A stretch of DNA of 20,677 nucleotides from Vallitalea maricola (GTDB taxonomy: Bacteria > Bacillota > Clostridia > Lachnospirales > Vallitaleaceae), in contig NZ_BTPU01000095.1 of NCBI RefSeq assembly GCF_036985595.1, positions 1-20,677 on the forward strand. The letters run 5' to 3'. Position numbers and translations under genes: made by a program. Positions 1 through 7,332 of the stretch are shown here, in pieces. The notes beneath the pieces were generated by a model, which ran no database searches, had not been told where the DNA came from, and saw nothing but the letters and a program-made list of their open reading frames with translations. Every line of letters begins with the position of its first letter. Positions within the stretch are counted from its first letter, which is position 1.

Positions 1-14
1 TTTCACGTGAAACA
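1..14. promoter_or_regulatory. parS: parS centromere site, cut by window edge
   Basis: The first 14 bases match positions 3-16 of the conserved bacterial parS palindrome TGTTTCACGTGAAACA with no mismatch. The first two bases lie outside the window. A second copy is at 206-221, and parA and parB follow, so this is most likely a genuine ParB-binding (nucleation) site near the replication origin. Confidence 0.85.
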
Positions 15-205
15 TTTATACTAAGGGACGTGGAACTAATATGAAATAAGATAGCTGGTGGATAAGGTTGATAATATTATCATATTCCATGAATTAGTAG
101 ATATACCCTAATAAGTAATAGAAATACATACATTTTCTGGAGAGACAATCTATAGCGCATAATTGATCTATATATAGCTAATACAAATACTATAGAGCAT
201 ATCTA

Positions 206-221
206 AGTTTCACGTGAAACA
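206..221. promoter_or_regulatory. parS: parS centromere site
   Basis: Matches 15 of 16 bases of TGTTTCACGTGAAACA; the only difference is A for T at the first position. The 14-base core GTTTCACGTGAAAC is a perfect palindrome. It lies about 400 bp upstream of parA and 206 bp from the other copy, so ParB made from this locus probably loads here and spreads. Confidence 0.93.
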
Positions 222-257
222 TTCATTAGATTACACAACAAACTAAATTTACCCAAT

Positions 258-359
258 TACACGTATATAAGTGTGATAAATAGTTAGTTTTACGAAGACC
301 GTTCCTTGGAGTAAGGCGAAGTAAAACTAACTATTTATCACTACGATAACTACCGTGTA
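258..359. repeat. Nested inverted repeat with 21-bp perfect arms
   Basis: Positions 273-293 are the exact reverse complement of 321-341 (21 bp, no mismatch), separated by 27 bases. Within the spacer, CCTT (304-307) pairs with AAGG (313-316). Outside the main arms, TACACG (258-263) pairs with CGTGTA (354-359). As RNA or extruded DNA this would form a long stem. No U-tract follows, so it is not a typical terminator. Part of the right arm (AAACTAACTA, 324-333) recurs at 385-394. I do not recognise the element. Confidence 0.8.
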
Positions 360-360
360 G

Positions 361-545
361 CCCCTAATCTAATTCACCACTAATAAACTAACTAATATCC
401 TAAGAATCTACTAACCTAATACCACCATTAATCAATAAAATAACTCATCTAAAAACTCGTTACATTAACAATAACCCTTTGGAATTTATTCATCCAACCT
501 ACAATCAATTATAATACCTATACCAATATCCACTTTTTAACTAAA
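361..545. other. G-depleted non-coding stretch between parS and parA
   Basis: By hand count, 361-540 has about 46 C and only 4 G on the + strand. The same bias appears at 221-260 (about 9 C, 1 G), on the other side of the inverted repeat. No open reading frame with a ribosome binding site is visible on either strand. I saw no DnaA boxes. Function unknown; it could be an unstructured transcript region or a strand-biased part of the origin region. Confidence 0.6.
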
Positions 546-579
546 TCTATCTAAAAAAATAGATTTAAAAAACCTATTG

Positions 580-588
580 TGATATAAT
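580..588 (+). promoter_or_regulatory. parA promoter (extended -10)
   Basis: TGA followed by TATAAT (583-588) is an extended -10 element. No good -35 is visible at the expected distance, which extended -10 promoters tolerate. Transcription would start near 595, giving a short leader with the ribosome binding site AGAAGGG at 608-614, 7 bases before the parA ATG. Confidence 0.55.
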
Positions 589-621
589 TAATAAAACGAT
601 ATCCGAAAGAAGGGAATAATA

Positions 622-1392
622 ATGGGAAGAATCATAGCCGTAGCTAACCAAAAAGGTGGTGTTGGTAAAACAACTACATCTGTAAATTTATCTTCTTGCT
701 TAGCTGAAAAAGGGAAAAAAGTACTTACTCTAGATATTGATCCGCAAGGAAATACTACTAGAGGTTTAGGAATAGATAAGAGGAAGTTAAAGAATACTAC
801 ATATGAGTTGCTTTTAGGACAAGCACCCTTGAAAAAGTGTATAATTAAAAATGTATTTAAGAATATATCCCTTATGCCTGCTGATGTTGATTTAGCTGGT
901 GCAGAGATAGAGTTGATTGGAATGGATGATAATAGTTTCATATTGAAGAAGCAAATTGATCAAGTAAGAGATAACTATGATTACATAATCATTGATTGTC
1001 CACCATCATTAAGTTCTTTAACAGTAAATGCTCTGACTACAGCGGATACAGTTTTAGTACCTATACAGTGTGAATTCTTTGCTTTAGAGGGATTGTCTCA
1101 GCTTATGTATACTATTAACTTAGTCAAGAAGAGATTAAATCCTAATCTTGAGATTGAAGGAGTAGTATTTACAATGTATGATGCTAGAACTAATTTGTCT
1201 ATGCAGGTAGTGGATGAAGTTAAAAAAGAGTTGAAAAGGACAAATATTTATAAAACAATAATACCAAGAAATGTTAGATTAGGAGAAGCACCAAGTCATG
1301 GAATCCCGATTAATCTATATGATTCTAATTCAAAAGGTGCCGAAAGTTATAGGTTATTAGCAGATGAAGTGATAAATAGGAAGGATGTTTAG
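622..1392 (+). CDS. parA: Chromosome partitioning ATPase ParA (Soj)
   Basis: A 256-residue ParA/Soj-type ATPase. It dimerises with ATP, coats the nucleoid and is released by ParB, moving the parS region apart and, in relatives, also influencing DnaA. The deviant Walker A motif KGGVGKTT is at residues 11-18, with both signature lysines (K11 and K16). The LDIDPQ segment is near residue 40 and the DYIIIDCPPS Walker B region is around residue 120. Length is normal for chromosomal Soj and there is no N-terminal DNA-binding extension of the plasmid ParA type. It starts at ATG 622 behind AGAAGGG, and parB follows after 2 bases, so the two are co-transcribed. The two parS sites upstream complete a parABS system. 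Confidence 0.96.
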   Translation: MGRIIAVANQKGGVGKTTTSVNLSSCLAEKGKKVLTLDIDPQGNTTRGLGIDKRKLKNTTYELLLGQAPLKKCIIKNVFKNISLMPADVDLAGAEIELIGMDDNSFILKKQIDQVRDNYDYIIIDCPPSLSSLTVNALTTADTVLVPIQCEFFALEGLSQLMYTINLVKKRLNPNLEIEGVVFTMYDARTNLSMQVVDEVKKELKRTNIYKTIIPRNVRLGEAPSHGIPINLYDSNSKGAESYRLLADEVINRKDV

Positions 1393-1394
1393 AA

Positions 1395-2276
1395 ATGGCT
1401 GTCGTAAAAAGAGGGTTAGGAAAAGGTCTATCTGCTCTTATTACAGATGATCTTGAACAAGAAATCACTGATAAAAGTAAAGGTATAGTTAAAATAAATA
1501 TTAATGAAGTTGGTCCCAATAAAGAGCAACCACGAAAAAAGTTTGATGAAGATCAATTACAGGAGTTGTCAGATTCCATAAAACAATATGGAGTTATTCA
1601 GCCATTGATAGTTATTAAAAAGAATAAATATTATGAAATAGTAGCAGGTGAAAGAAGATGGAGAGCCTCAAAATTAGCTGGATTGAAGGAAGTGCCAGTA
1701 ATAATAAAAGGTTATACACCTAGAGAGAAACTAGAAGTATCGCTTATAGAAAATATACAGAGAGAGAATCTTAATCCTATAGAAGAAGCGTTTGCATATC
1801 AGAAACTTATTAATGATTTTAAGTTAAAACAGGATGATGTGGCTGAAAAGGTTTCAAAAAGTCGTTCTGCAATAGCAAATTCTATGAGATTATTGAATCT
1901 GGATGAAAGAGTGCAGAGGATGATAGTTGATGAAATGATCTCTAGTGGACATGCACGAGCATTATTAGCAATAAAGGATGGTGAGATTCAATATAATATT
2001 GCAAACAAAGTATTTGATGAAAAATTAAGTGTTAGAGATACAGAAAAACTCATCAAGAGTATTACAAAACCTAAGACTCCTAAAAAGGAATCAAGTAATG
2101 ATGAAGCCTTAACTGCTATATATAAAGATGTAGAAGAAAGATTTAAAGAGATTCTTGGAACAAAAGTTACTATTAATCGTAAAAGTAAGAAAAAGGGGAA
2201 AATAGAAATAGAATATTACTCAGATGATGAGTTAGAAAGATTAATTGAATTGATTAATTCAATCAAGGAAGGATAG
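1395..2276 (+). CDS. parB: Chromosome partitioning protein ParB (Spo0J), CTPase clamp
   Basis: A 293-residue ParB/Spo0J. The N-terminal RGLGKGLSALI peptide (about residues 6-16) is the typical ParA-stimulating tail. The CTP-binding motif GERRWRA is at 85-91 and the second phosphate-contacting motif ENIQRENLNPIE at 119-130. The parS-reading helix-turn-helix spans about 147-168. The charged C-terminus after about 215 is the linker plus dimerisation domain. The family loads at parS as a CTP-gated sliding clamp and recruits SMC. The ATG at 1395 follows AGGAAGG (1378-1384), inside the end of parA. The presence of parS sites 1.2-1.4 kb upstream supports ParB rather than its paralogue Noc, whose site differs. 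Confidence 0.96.
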   Translation: MAVVKRGLGKGLSALITDDLEQEITDKSKGIVKININEVGPNKEQPRKKFDEDQLQELSDSIKQYGVIQPLIVIKKNKYYEIVAGERRWRASKLAGLKEVPVIIKGYTPREKLEVSLIENIQRENLNPIEEAFAYQKLINDFKLKQDDVAEKVSKSRSAIANSMRLLNLDERVQRMIVDEMISSGHARALLAIKDGEIQYNIANKVFDEKLSVRDTEKLIKSITKPKTPKKESSNDEALTAIYKDVEERFKEILGTKVTINRKSKKKGKIEIEYYSDDELERLIELINSIKEG

Positions 2277-2283
2277 TTTTTAG

Positions 2284-2781
2284 ATGGAGATGTTAAATTA
2301 TTATATTACTAATAACGTTGAGTTAATAGTATTAGTATTATGTGGTATAACATTATTGATGTTGATACTATTAATTATTAATTCTATTAGAATAAAGAAA
2401 TGGAAAAATAAGTATTATCAATTTATGAACTCTAAGGAAGATTTTAATATTGAAGATGTATTGCAAAATAATATTAAAGATATAGATGGACTAAAGAATA
2501 TTCTTCATAAGCAAAAGCTTGATATAAGAGAAATGGAAAAACATGTTAGACAATCTATTGAAAAAGTTGCTGTTGTTAAATATAATGCCTTTGATAATAT
2601 GGGTGGACAATTAAGTTTTGTCTTAGCATTATTGAATCAAACAGATAGTGGTGTTTTATTGAATGGTATGCATAGTAGGGAAGGCTGCTATATGTATGTA
2701 AAAGAAATAAAAGATGGTAAAAGCGAGAAAGTTCTTTCAGAAGAAGAAAAATCAGCTCTAGAAAAGGCAGTGAAACAATAA
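2284..2781 (+). CDS. DUF4446 family membrane protein
   Basis: A 165-residue protein with one N-terminal membrane helix at about residues 13-33, then a basic patch and a predicted coiled coil or helical stretch (about 60-95). A compact C-terminal domain follows, containing KYNAFDNMGGQLSFVLALL and a later GVLLNGMHSREG segment. This pattern matches the DUF4446 family, often found directly after parB in Clostridia; its function is unknown. It begins 7 bases after parB, with AGGAAGGA in the parB tail as a distant ribosome binding site. A second ATG, two codons on (2290), is a possible alternative start. The kept synteny suggests a role near chromosome segregation or the membrane, but nothing in the sequence shows one. 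Confidence 0.85.
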   Translation: MEMLNYYITNNVELIVLVLCGITLLMLILLIINSIRIKKWKNKYYQFMNSKEDFNIEDVLQNNIKDIDGLKNILHKQKLDIREMEKHVRQSIEKVAVVKYNAFDNMGGQLSFVLALLNQTDSGVLLNGMHSREGCYMYVKEIKDGKSEKVLSEEEKSALEKAVKQ

Positions 2782-2790
2782 GAAAAACAA

Positions 2791-2819
2791 TTAACAATAT
2801 TTAATTTTAATATTATATT
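2791..2819 (+). promoter_or_regulatory. Possible promoter for the ykuS-HAD pair
   Basis: TTAACA (2791-2796) and TATATT (2814-2819) are 17 bases apart, each one mismatch from the sigma-A consensus. They lie just after the DUF4446 gene and before the AGGAGGTG site at 2853-2860. In such AT-rich DNA a chance match is possible. Confidence 0.4.
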
Positions 2820-2865
2820 TTACCGACTCTTGGTAATACTATTATTATTACTAGGAGGTGTTCTA

Positions 2866-3156
2866 ATGGTCATATTAGTGCAAGATGGATTAGATAATAT
2901 TGAAAATTATTTAATAGGAAGAGGCTACAAAGTAATTCATGGGAATAATACTACTAAAACTCATGATATATATATTTATTCAAGCTCTTCATATAAAGGT
3001 TTATATAATGAGATTTTTAGTAATAACATGCATAACTCTATAGCAACAAATAATGTATTAATGATTAATGCTAATAATAAATCTTATGCAGAGATAGAAG
3101 ATATAATTAATAGTAGAAAATATAGTAGTTTATTTGAAAGTGAGGGCTTTTTTTGA
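2866..3156 (+). CDS. YkuS/UPF0180 family small protein
   Basis: A 96-residue protein resembling Bacillus YkuS (UPF0180). It has a short N-terminal part ending in DGLDNIENYLIGRGYKV, a middle with polar residues, a VLMINANNKSYAEIEDII segment and a short tail. The family is uncharacterised. The start at ATG 2866 is chosen because a very strong AGGAGGTG lies at 2853-2860; an upstream in-frame start at 2830 would add a hydrophobic stretch that overlaps this site. The stop codon overlaps the TTG start of the next gene (TTGA at 3153-3156), so translation of the two is probably coupled. It is somewhat longer than YkuS itself (about 80 residues) and lacks that protein's cysteines, so I place it in the family with moderate confidence. 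Confidence 0.7.
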   Translation: MVILVQDGLDNIENYLIGRGYKVIHGNNTTKTHDIYIYSSSSYKGLYNEIFSNNMHNSIATNNVLMINANNKSYAEIEDIINSRKYSSLFESEGFF

Positions 3157-3962
3157 GATACAAGATGTTAGTACTTGATATGGATGACACACTTCTAGAT
3201 GATGATTTAAATATATCTACAGACAATATCAAAGCTATACAAGAAGCTAATAAAAAAGAAACAATAATAACTATCTGTTCTGGCAGGGTAAGTAAGTCCA
3301 TTATAAGTATTATTAAGAAACTTGGAATTGCAAATGATAATGATTATTATATATCCTATAATGGTGCTGTTATCAATGATTTGAAAGGAAATAATATTTT
3401 TTATGAACCAGTGCCACAAGATATACTTCCAAAATTAATTGATATAGGTAGGGAATATGGAGTTGATATTCAACTCTATGATAAAAAAGGAGTAATCGTA
3501 GAACAAGTTACTTCTAGAACAGAGACTTATCAAGGGCTTAGTAACATACCTGCTGACGTTGTGGACGATCTTAAAAACTATAATCAATCAATCAAAATAT
3601 TATATAACTATGATGATATTAAGATATTAGAACAGATGCAAGAGCATATCATAAAGTTATATGATGATAAAGTTAACGTATTCTTTTCAAAACCTACATA
3701 TTTAGAAGTATTAAGTAAGAAAGCTAACAAAGGGATAGCATTAGAATATCTTGCCAATTATTTACATATAGATAAGGAAGAAATAATAGCTGTAGGGGAT
3801 AGCTTCAATGATAAATATATGATTAAATATGCGGGTATGGGAGTAGCAATATGCAATGCTAGAGAAGAAATAAAAGAAATCGCGAATTATGTAACAAAAT
3901 GTAATAATAATCAAAGTGGAGTTGCAGAAGTAATAAATAAATTCATATTAAAAGATTTTTAA
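3153..3962 (+). CDS. Cof-type HAD-superfamily sugar-phosphate phosphatase
   Basis: A 269-residue haloacid dehalogenase-like hydrolase of the Cof/YidA type (class IIB cap). Motif I is LDMDDT, with nucleophile D9 and acid D11. Motif II is the serine of CSGR (42-45), a conserved lysine sits around 190-193, and motif IV is GDSFND (215-220), which holds Mg2+. These enzymes hydrolyse various sugar phosphates or flavin and cofactor phosphates; the substrate cannot be read from sequence. TTG at 3153 is taken as start because GTGAGGG (3139-3145) lies at the right distance and the N-terminus then matches the family; ATG 3165 would remove the first strand. It is coupled to ykuS by a TTGA overlap and ends before a strong terminator. 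Confidence 0.9.
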   Translation: MRYKMLVLDMDDTLLDDDLNISTDNIKAIQEANKKETIITICSGRVSKSIISIIKKLGIANDNDYYISYNGAVINDLKGNNIFYEPVPQDILPKLIDIGREYGVDIQLYDKKGVIVEQVTSRTETYQGLSNIPADVVDDLKNYNQSIKILYNYDDIKILEQMQEHIIKLYDDKVNVFFSKPTYLEVLSKKANKGIALEYLANYLHIDKEEIIAVGDSFNDKYMIKYAGMGVAICNAREEIKEIANYVTKCNNNQSGVAEVINKFILKDF

Positions 3963-4017
3963 TGAATATCATTTTTATTTATTTCGATTATCAATAAAGT
4001 TAATATTTATATATAGC

Positions 4018-4052
4018 AAAAAAGAAGGGAAAAATGGCAACCCTTCTTTTTT
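4018..4052. terminator. Bidirectional intrinsic terminator
   Basis: AAAAAAGAAGGG (4018-4029) is the exact reverse complement of CCCTTCTTTTTT (4041-4052), with an 11-base loop. The stem has a run of T on both strands at its outer end, so it can terminate both the HAD gene on + and adhE on -, whose stop codon is 22 bases away. Confidence 0.9.
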
Positions 4053-4073
4053 GTTCTCATTTACATTATATAT

Positions 4074-6689
4074 TTATTTTCCGTAGTAAGCTTTTTTGTA
4101 TAAATCAACTAATTCTTTTACTAAAGGTAATCTTGGGTTAGCAGGAGTACACTGATCTTCAAATGCTCTGTCTGCTAAGTAATCAACTTTACTTAGGAAT
4201 TCTTTTTCATCTACGCCAAATTCTTTTATTGTAGTTTTTACATTAAGTTCTTTCATAAGCTTTCTAACTGCATTAGCTAGTGATTTTACGCCTTCTTCTG
4301 GTGTCTTACAAGGTAAGTTAAGATGCTTAGCTATATCAGCGTATTTTTCTGGGGCTATGAATTTTTCATATTTAGGGAATGAAGCAAATTTAGTTGGAGT
4401 TTTGCTTCCGTTATATTCTATAATATGTGGTAATAATAGAGCATTAGCAGCACCATGAGGTATATGGAATTCTCCACCTAATTTATGAGCCATTGAGTGG
4501 TTTACACCAAGGAATGCATTAGTGAATGCCATACCAGCCATACATGAAGCATTATGCATTTTTTCTCTTGCTACAGCATCATTACCGTTTTTGTAAGCTC
4601 TTGGTAAGTATTCAAATACTAATTCAGCAGCTTTTAAAGCAAGTGCATCTGTATAATCAGAAGCTAACACAGAAACATAAGCTTCTAAAGCATGTGTCAA
4701 TACATCAAGTCCAGTATTAGCTGTTACACTAGCAGGTACTGACATTACGAAATCTGGGTCGATTATTGCTACATCTGGTGTTAATTCATAATCAGCAAGA
4801 GGATATTTGATTCCTTTTTCTTTATCAGTGATAACTGCAAATGAAGTTACTTCTGATCCTGTACCTGATGTAGTAGGTATAGCAACAAATTTTGATTTAT
4901 TACCCATAGTTGGGAATTTGTATACACGTTTTCTTATATCCATGAATTTCAGAGCCATATCACTGAATCTTGCTTCTGGATGTTCGTAAAATAACCACAT
5001 TCCTTTTGCAGCGTCCATAGCTGAACCACCACCTAATGCGATAATTACATCAGGATCGAATTTCTGCATCATTTCTGCACCTTTTTTAACTGTTTCGATA
5101 GATGGGTCAGGCTCAACATCAGTAAATAGTTCACAATGTATACTATCAGTTCTATTTCTTAAATGATAAAGGATTTTATCAACATATCCGAATTTTACCA
5201 TGAATGGGTCAGTAACGATGAAAGCTTTTTTGATATTAGGCATTTTACTTAAGTATTGTACTGAACCTGGTTCAAAGTATATTTTTTCTGGAATCTTAAA
5301 CCATTGCATATTCACTCTTCTATTCGCCACTCTTTTCTTATTTATTAGATTAACAGCTGTTACATTTGATGTTGTTGAGTTTCTTCCATAAGAACCACAA
5401 CCAAGTGTAAGCGATGGCATGTTAGTATTATATATATCTCCAATTGCTCCATGAGTAGAAGGAGAATTGATTATTATACGACCAGTTTTTAATCTGGAAG
5501 AGAATTGTTTTATAATTTCATCATCGTTAGAGTGAATAACTGATGAGTGTCCAAGACCACCAATTTCAACCATTTTTTCACATAAATCAATACCATCTTT
5601 AGCATTTTTTGCTTTAATGATAGCTAATACAGGAGATAATTTTTCTTTGGATAATGGATATTCATGTCCAACTCCATCAAGTTCACAACATAAAACCTTT
5701 GTATCTTCTGGTATATTTATATTAGCTAATCTAGCAATCTCTACAGGTGCTTTACCTACTATAGCTGGATTTACAGCACCTTTTTCAAGATTCATAACAA
5801 CGCCTTCTAAGCGTTTAGTTTCTTCTTTTGTTGTAAAGTAGCAGTTTTGTTTTTTCATGTAATCTGTTACTTGTTTATATATAGGTTCTTCAATAATTGC
5901 TCCTTGTTCAGATGCACAAATCATTCCATTGTCAAATGCTTTTGATAAGATTAAATCTGTTGCAGCTCTTTCAACATCAGCAGTTTTTTCTATAAAGCAA
6001 GGTACGTTACCAGGTCCAACACCAAGTGCAGGTTTTCCAGTTGAATAAGCTGATTTAACCATTCCAGATCCACCTGTAGCAAGTACTAAAGCAACACCAG
6101 AATGGTTCATTAATGTATTAGTAGCTTCTAATGAAGGTGTTTCTATCCATTGAATACAGTTTTCTGGAGCACCAGCTTTTACAGCCGCATCTCTTACAAT
6201 TCTTGCTGCTTCAGCAGAACACTTTTGAGCTGAAGGATGGAATGCAAAGATGATTGGGTTTCTTGCTTTGGCTGAAATAATAGCTTTAAATAACGTAGTT
6301 GAAGTTGGGTTAGTAACAGGAGTTACACCAGCAACAACACCAACAGGTTCTGCAACTTCCATGTAATCTTCTTCTTTATTTATATTAGTGATACCTACTG
6401 TTTTTTCATATTTGATACTATGGTAGATATATTCTGTTGCAAACATATTTTTAGTTATTTTGTCTTCATATACTCCTCTACCAGTTTCATCAACAGCTAG
6501 TTTAGCTAAATACATATGTTTGTCTAATCCTGCAAGTGACATTTCTTTAACAATGTTATCTACTTGTTCTTGGTTAAGTTGTAAATATTCGTCTAATGCT
6601 ATTGTAGCTTTTGATACTAATTCATCAATCATTTTTGGCACATCAACATTTGGTTTATCATTAGTTTTAGTGACTTTTGTGTTTGCCAT
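4074..6689 (-). CDS. adhE: Bifunctional aldehyde-alcohol dehydrogenase AdhE
   Basis: An 871-residue fusion reducing acetyl-CoA to acetaldehyde and then ethanol with two NADH, in the cytoplasm, where the family forms long spirosome filaments. The CoA-acylating aldehyde dehydrogenase half spans about 1-440, with catalytic Cys258 in NGMICASEQ. A linker of about 20 residues leads to the iron-dependent alcohol dehydrogenase half (about 462-871). Its NAD-binding GGGSAMDAAK is at 553-562 and the expected metal ligands are D662, H666, H731 and H745. Both active sites look intact and the length matches the family. The ATG follows AGGAGG (6699-6704 on the complementary strand). It stands alone, with its own promoter, a Rex operator and a terminator, as expected for an NADH-disposal gene induced when NADH/NAD+ is high. 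Confidence 0.97.
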   Translation of the reverse strand: MANTKVTKTNDKPNVDVPKMIDELVSKATIALDEYLQLNQEQVDNIVKEMSLAGLDKHMYLAKLAVDETGRGVYEDKITKNMFATEYIYHSIKYEKTVGITNINKEEDYMEVAEPVGVVAGVTPVTNPTSTTLFKAIISAKARNPIIFAFHPSAQKCSAEAARIVRDAAVKAGAPENCIQWIETPSLEATNTLMNHSGVALVLATGGSGMVKSAYSTGKPALGVGPGNVPCFIEKTADVERAATDLILSKAFDNGMICASEQGAIIEEPIYKQVTDYMKKQNCYFTTKEETKRLEGVVMNLEKGAVNPAIVGKAPVEIARLANINIPEDTKVLCCELDGVGHEYPLSKEKLSPVLAIIKAKNAKDGIDLCEKMVEIGGLGHSSVIHSNDDEIIKQFSSRLKTGRIIINSPSTHGAIGDIYNTNMPSLTLGCGSYGRNSTTSNVTAVNLINKKRVANRRVNMQWFKIPEKIYFEPGSVQYLSKMPNIKKAFIVTDPFMVKFGYVDKILYHLRNRTDSIHCELFTDVEPDPSIETVKKGAEMMQKFDPDVIIALGGGSAMDAAKGMWLFYEHPEARFSDMALKFMDIRKRVYKFPTMGNKSKFVAIPTTSGTGSEVTSFAVITDKEKGIKYPLADYELTPDVAIIDPDFVMSVPASVTANTGLDVLTHALEAYVSVLASDYTDALALKAAELVFEYLPRAYKNGNDAVAREKMHNASCMAGMAFTNAFLGVNHSMAHKLGGEFHIPHGAANALLLPHIIEYNGSKTPTKFASFPKYEKFIAPEKYADIAKHLNLPCKTPEEGVKSLANAVRKLMKELNVKTTIKEFGVDEKEFLSKVDYLADRAFEDQCTPANPRLPLVKELVDLYKKAYYGK

Positions 6690-6746
6690 AATTATATACC
6701 TCCTAGATATTTTTAATATTAGTTTTCCCTATTTTGTAATTATAAT

Positions 6747-6761
6747 GCGACATGTAGTCGC
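6747..6761 (-). promoter_or_regulatory. Small GC hairpin in adhE leader
   Basis: GCGAC (6747-6751) and GTCGC (6757-6761) are perfect inverted repeats around a 5-base loop, in otherwise very AT-rich DNA. It sits in the adhE 5' untranslated region, between the Rex operator and the ribosome binding site. It may stabilise the mRNA or bind a protein; no specific role can be read. Confidence 0.4.
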
Positions 6762-6789
6762 TTAATAAATTGATTTCAGTACATAAATA

Positions 6790-6807
6790 ATGTTAAAATA
6801 TTAACAA
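6790..6807. promoter_or_regulatory. Rex operator upstream of adhE
   Basis: TGTTAA (6791-6796), 4 bases, then TTAACA (6801-6806) is a perfect palindrome. With the flanking bases it matches 17 of 18 positions of the clostridial Rex consensus TTGTTAANNNNTTAACAA (A for T at 6790). Rex represses fermentation genes such as adhE and lets go when NADH is high. The site lies about 100 bp before the start codon and just downstream of the -10 of the best promoter, where bound repressor would block RNA polymerase. Confidence 0.87.
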
Positions 6808-6834
6808 TTATTTTCAAAAAAATATTACACTGAC

Positions 6835-6863
6835 ATAATAGCAAATTGATAATATTTTGTCAA
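6835..6863 (-). promoter_or_regulatory. adhE promoter
   Basis: On the minus strand, TTGACA (complement of 6858-6863) is followed after 17 bases by TATTAT (complement of 6835-6840): a perfect -35 and a -10 with one mismatch. Transcription would begin near 6828, giving a leader of about 140 bases that includes the Rex operator. A weaker alternative is TTGAAA (6812-6817) with TAACAT (6790-6795), whose -10 lies inside the operator. Confidence 0.7.
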
Positions 6864-7332
6864 TAACTAAAATAAAAATATACAAATTGAAATATACAAT
6901 ATAACTATAAATACAGTATACAAGACAGCATATTTCACATAACAAAGATTTAATTATAGTAATTATATATAAAAAAACACTATACATATTTAATTACAGT
7001 CCTAACCTAGAGAAGTTATAATATTAAATATAATTAAAATTAGTTAAATTTATAACAATAAATTGCGATTTAGAAAACTTAATAGATTAATTGAATAGGA
7101 TATAAAAAATAACAAAAAACGTAATTTACTTAATCTAAATAGCTATTATTATATAGGTAATGTTTTAATCAAATTTATATATTTTTGATATAAGATTATA
7201 ATTTATTTCAAGGTATATTAATTGAGAAAATAACATTTTTTTATATAGATTAGTATATGAAATATGAACTATTTTACTTCTTTTTGATAGAAAAAAATAA
7301 GAGAATAGGTATTTATTACTAATATGAAAAAT
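6864..7332. other. AT-rich gene-free DNA
   Basis: About 470 bases between the adhE promoter and the structured element at 7333. I see no open reading frame with a credible ribosome binding site on either strand, no strong inverted repeat and no tRNA. It is even richer in A and T than the rest of the window. Nothing further can be supported. Confidence 0.6.

Noticed and set aside
61..73. GATAAGGTTGATA shared with 16715-16727 near the xylF promoter
   Set aside because: A 13-base match in AT-rich DNA of this size can be chance; the first copy lacks the palindrome and no regulated gene is next to it.
1..621. Replication origin (oriC) with DnaA boxes
   Set aside because: No TTATCCACA-type DnaA boxes were found on either strand. 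parS sites show that an origin is likely near, but not that it is here.
622..2276. Plasmid-type partition system
   Set aside because: ParA lacks a DNA-binding extension, the sites are chromosomal parS, and the DUF4446 gene follows as in clostridial chromosomes.
4526..6765. Plus-strand open frames inside adhE
   Set aside because: Shadows of the adhE coding strand with no ribosome binding sites and no recognisable domains.
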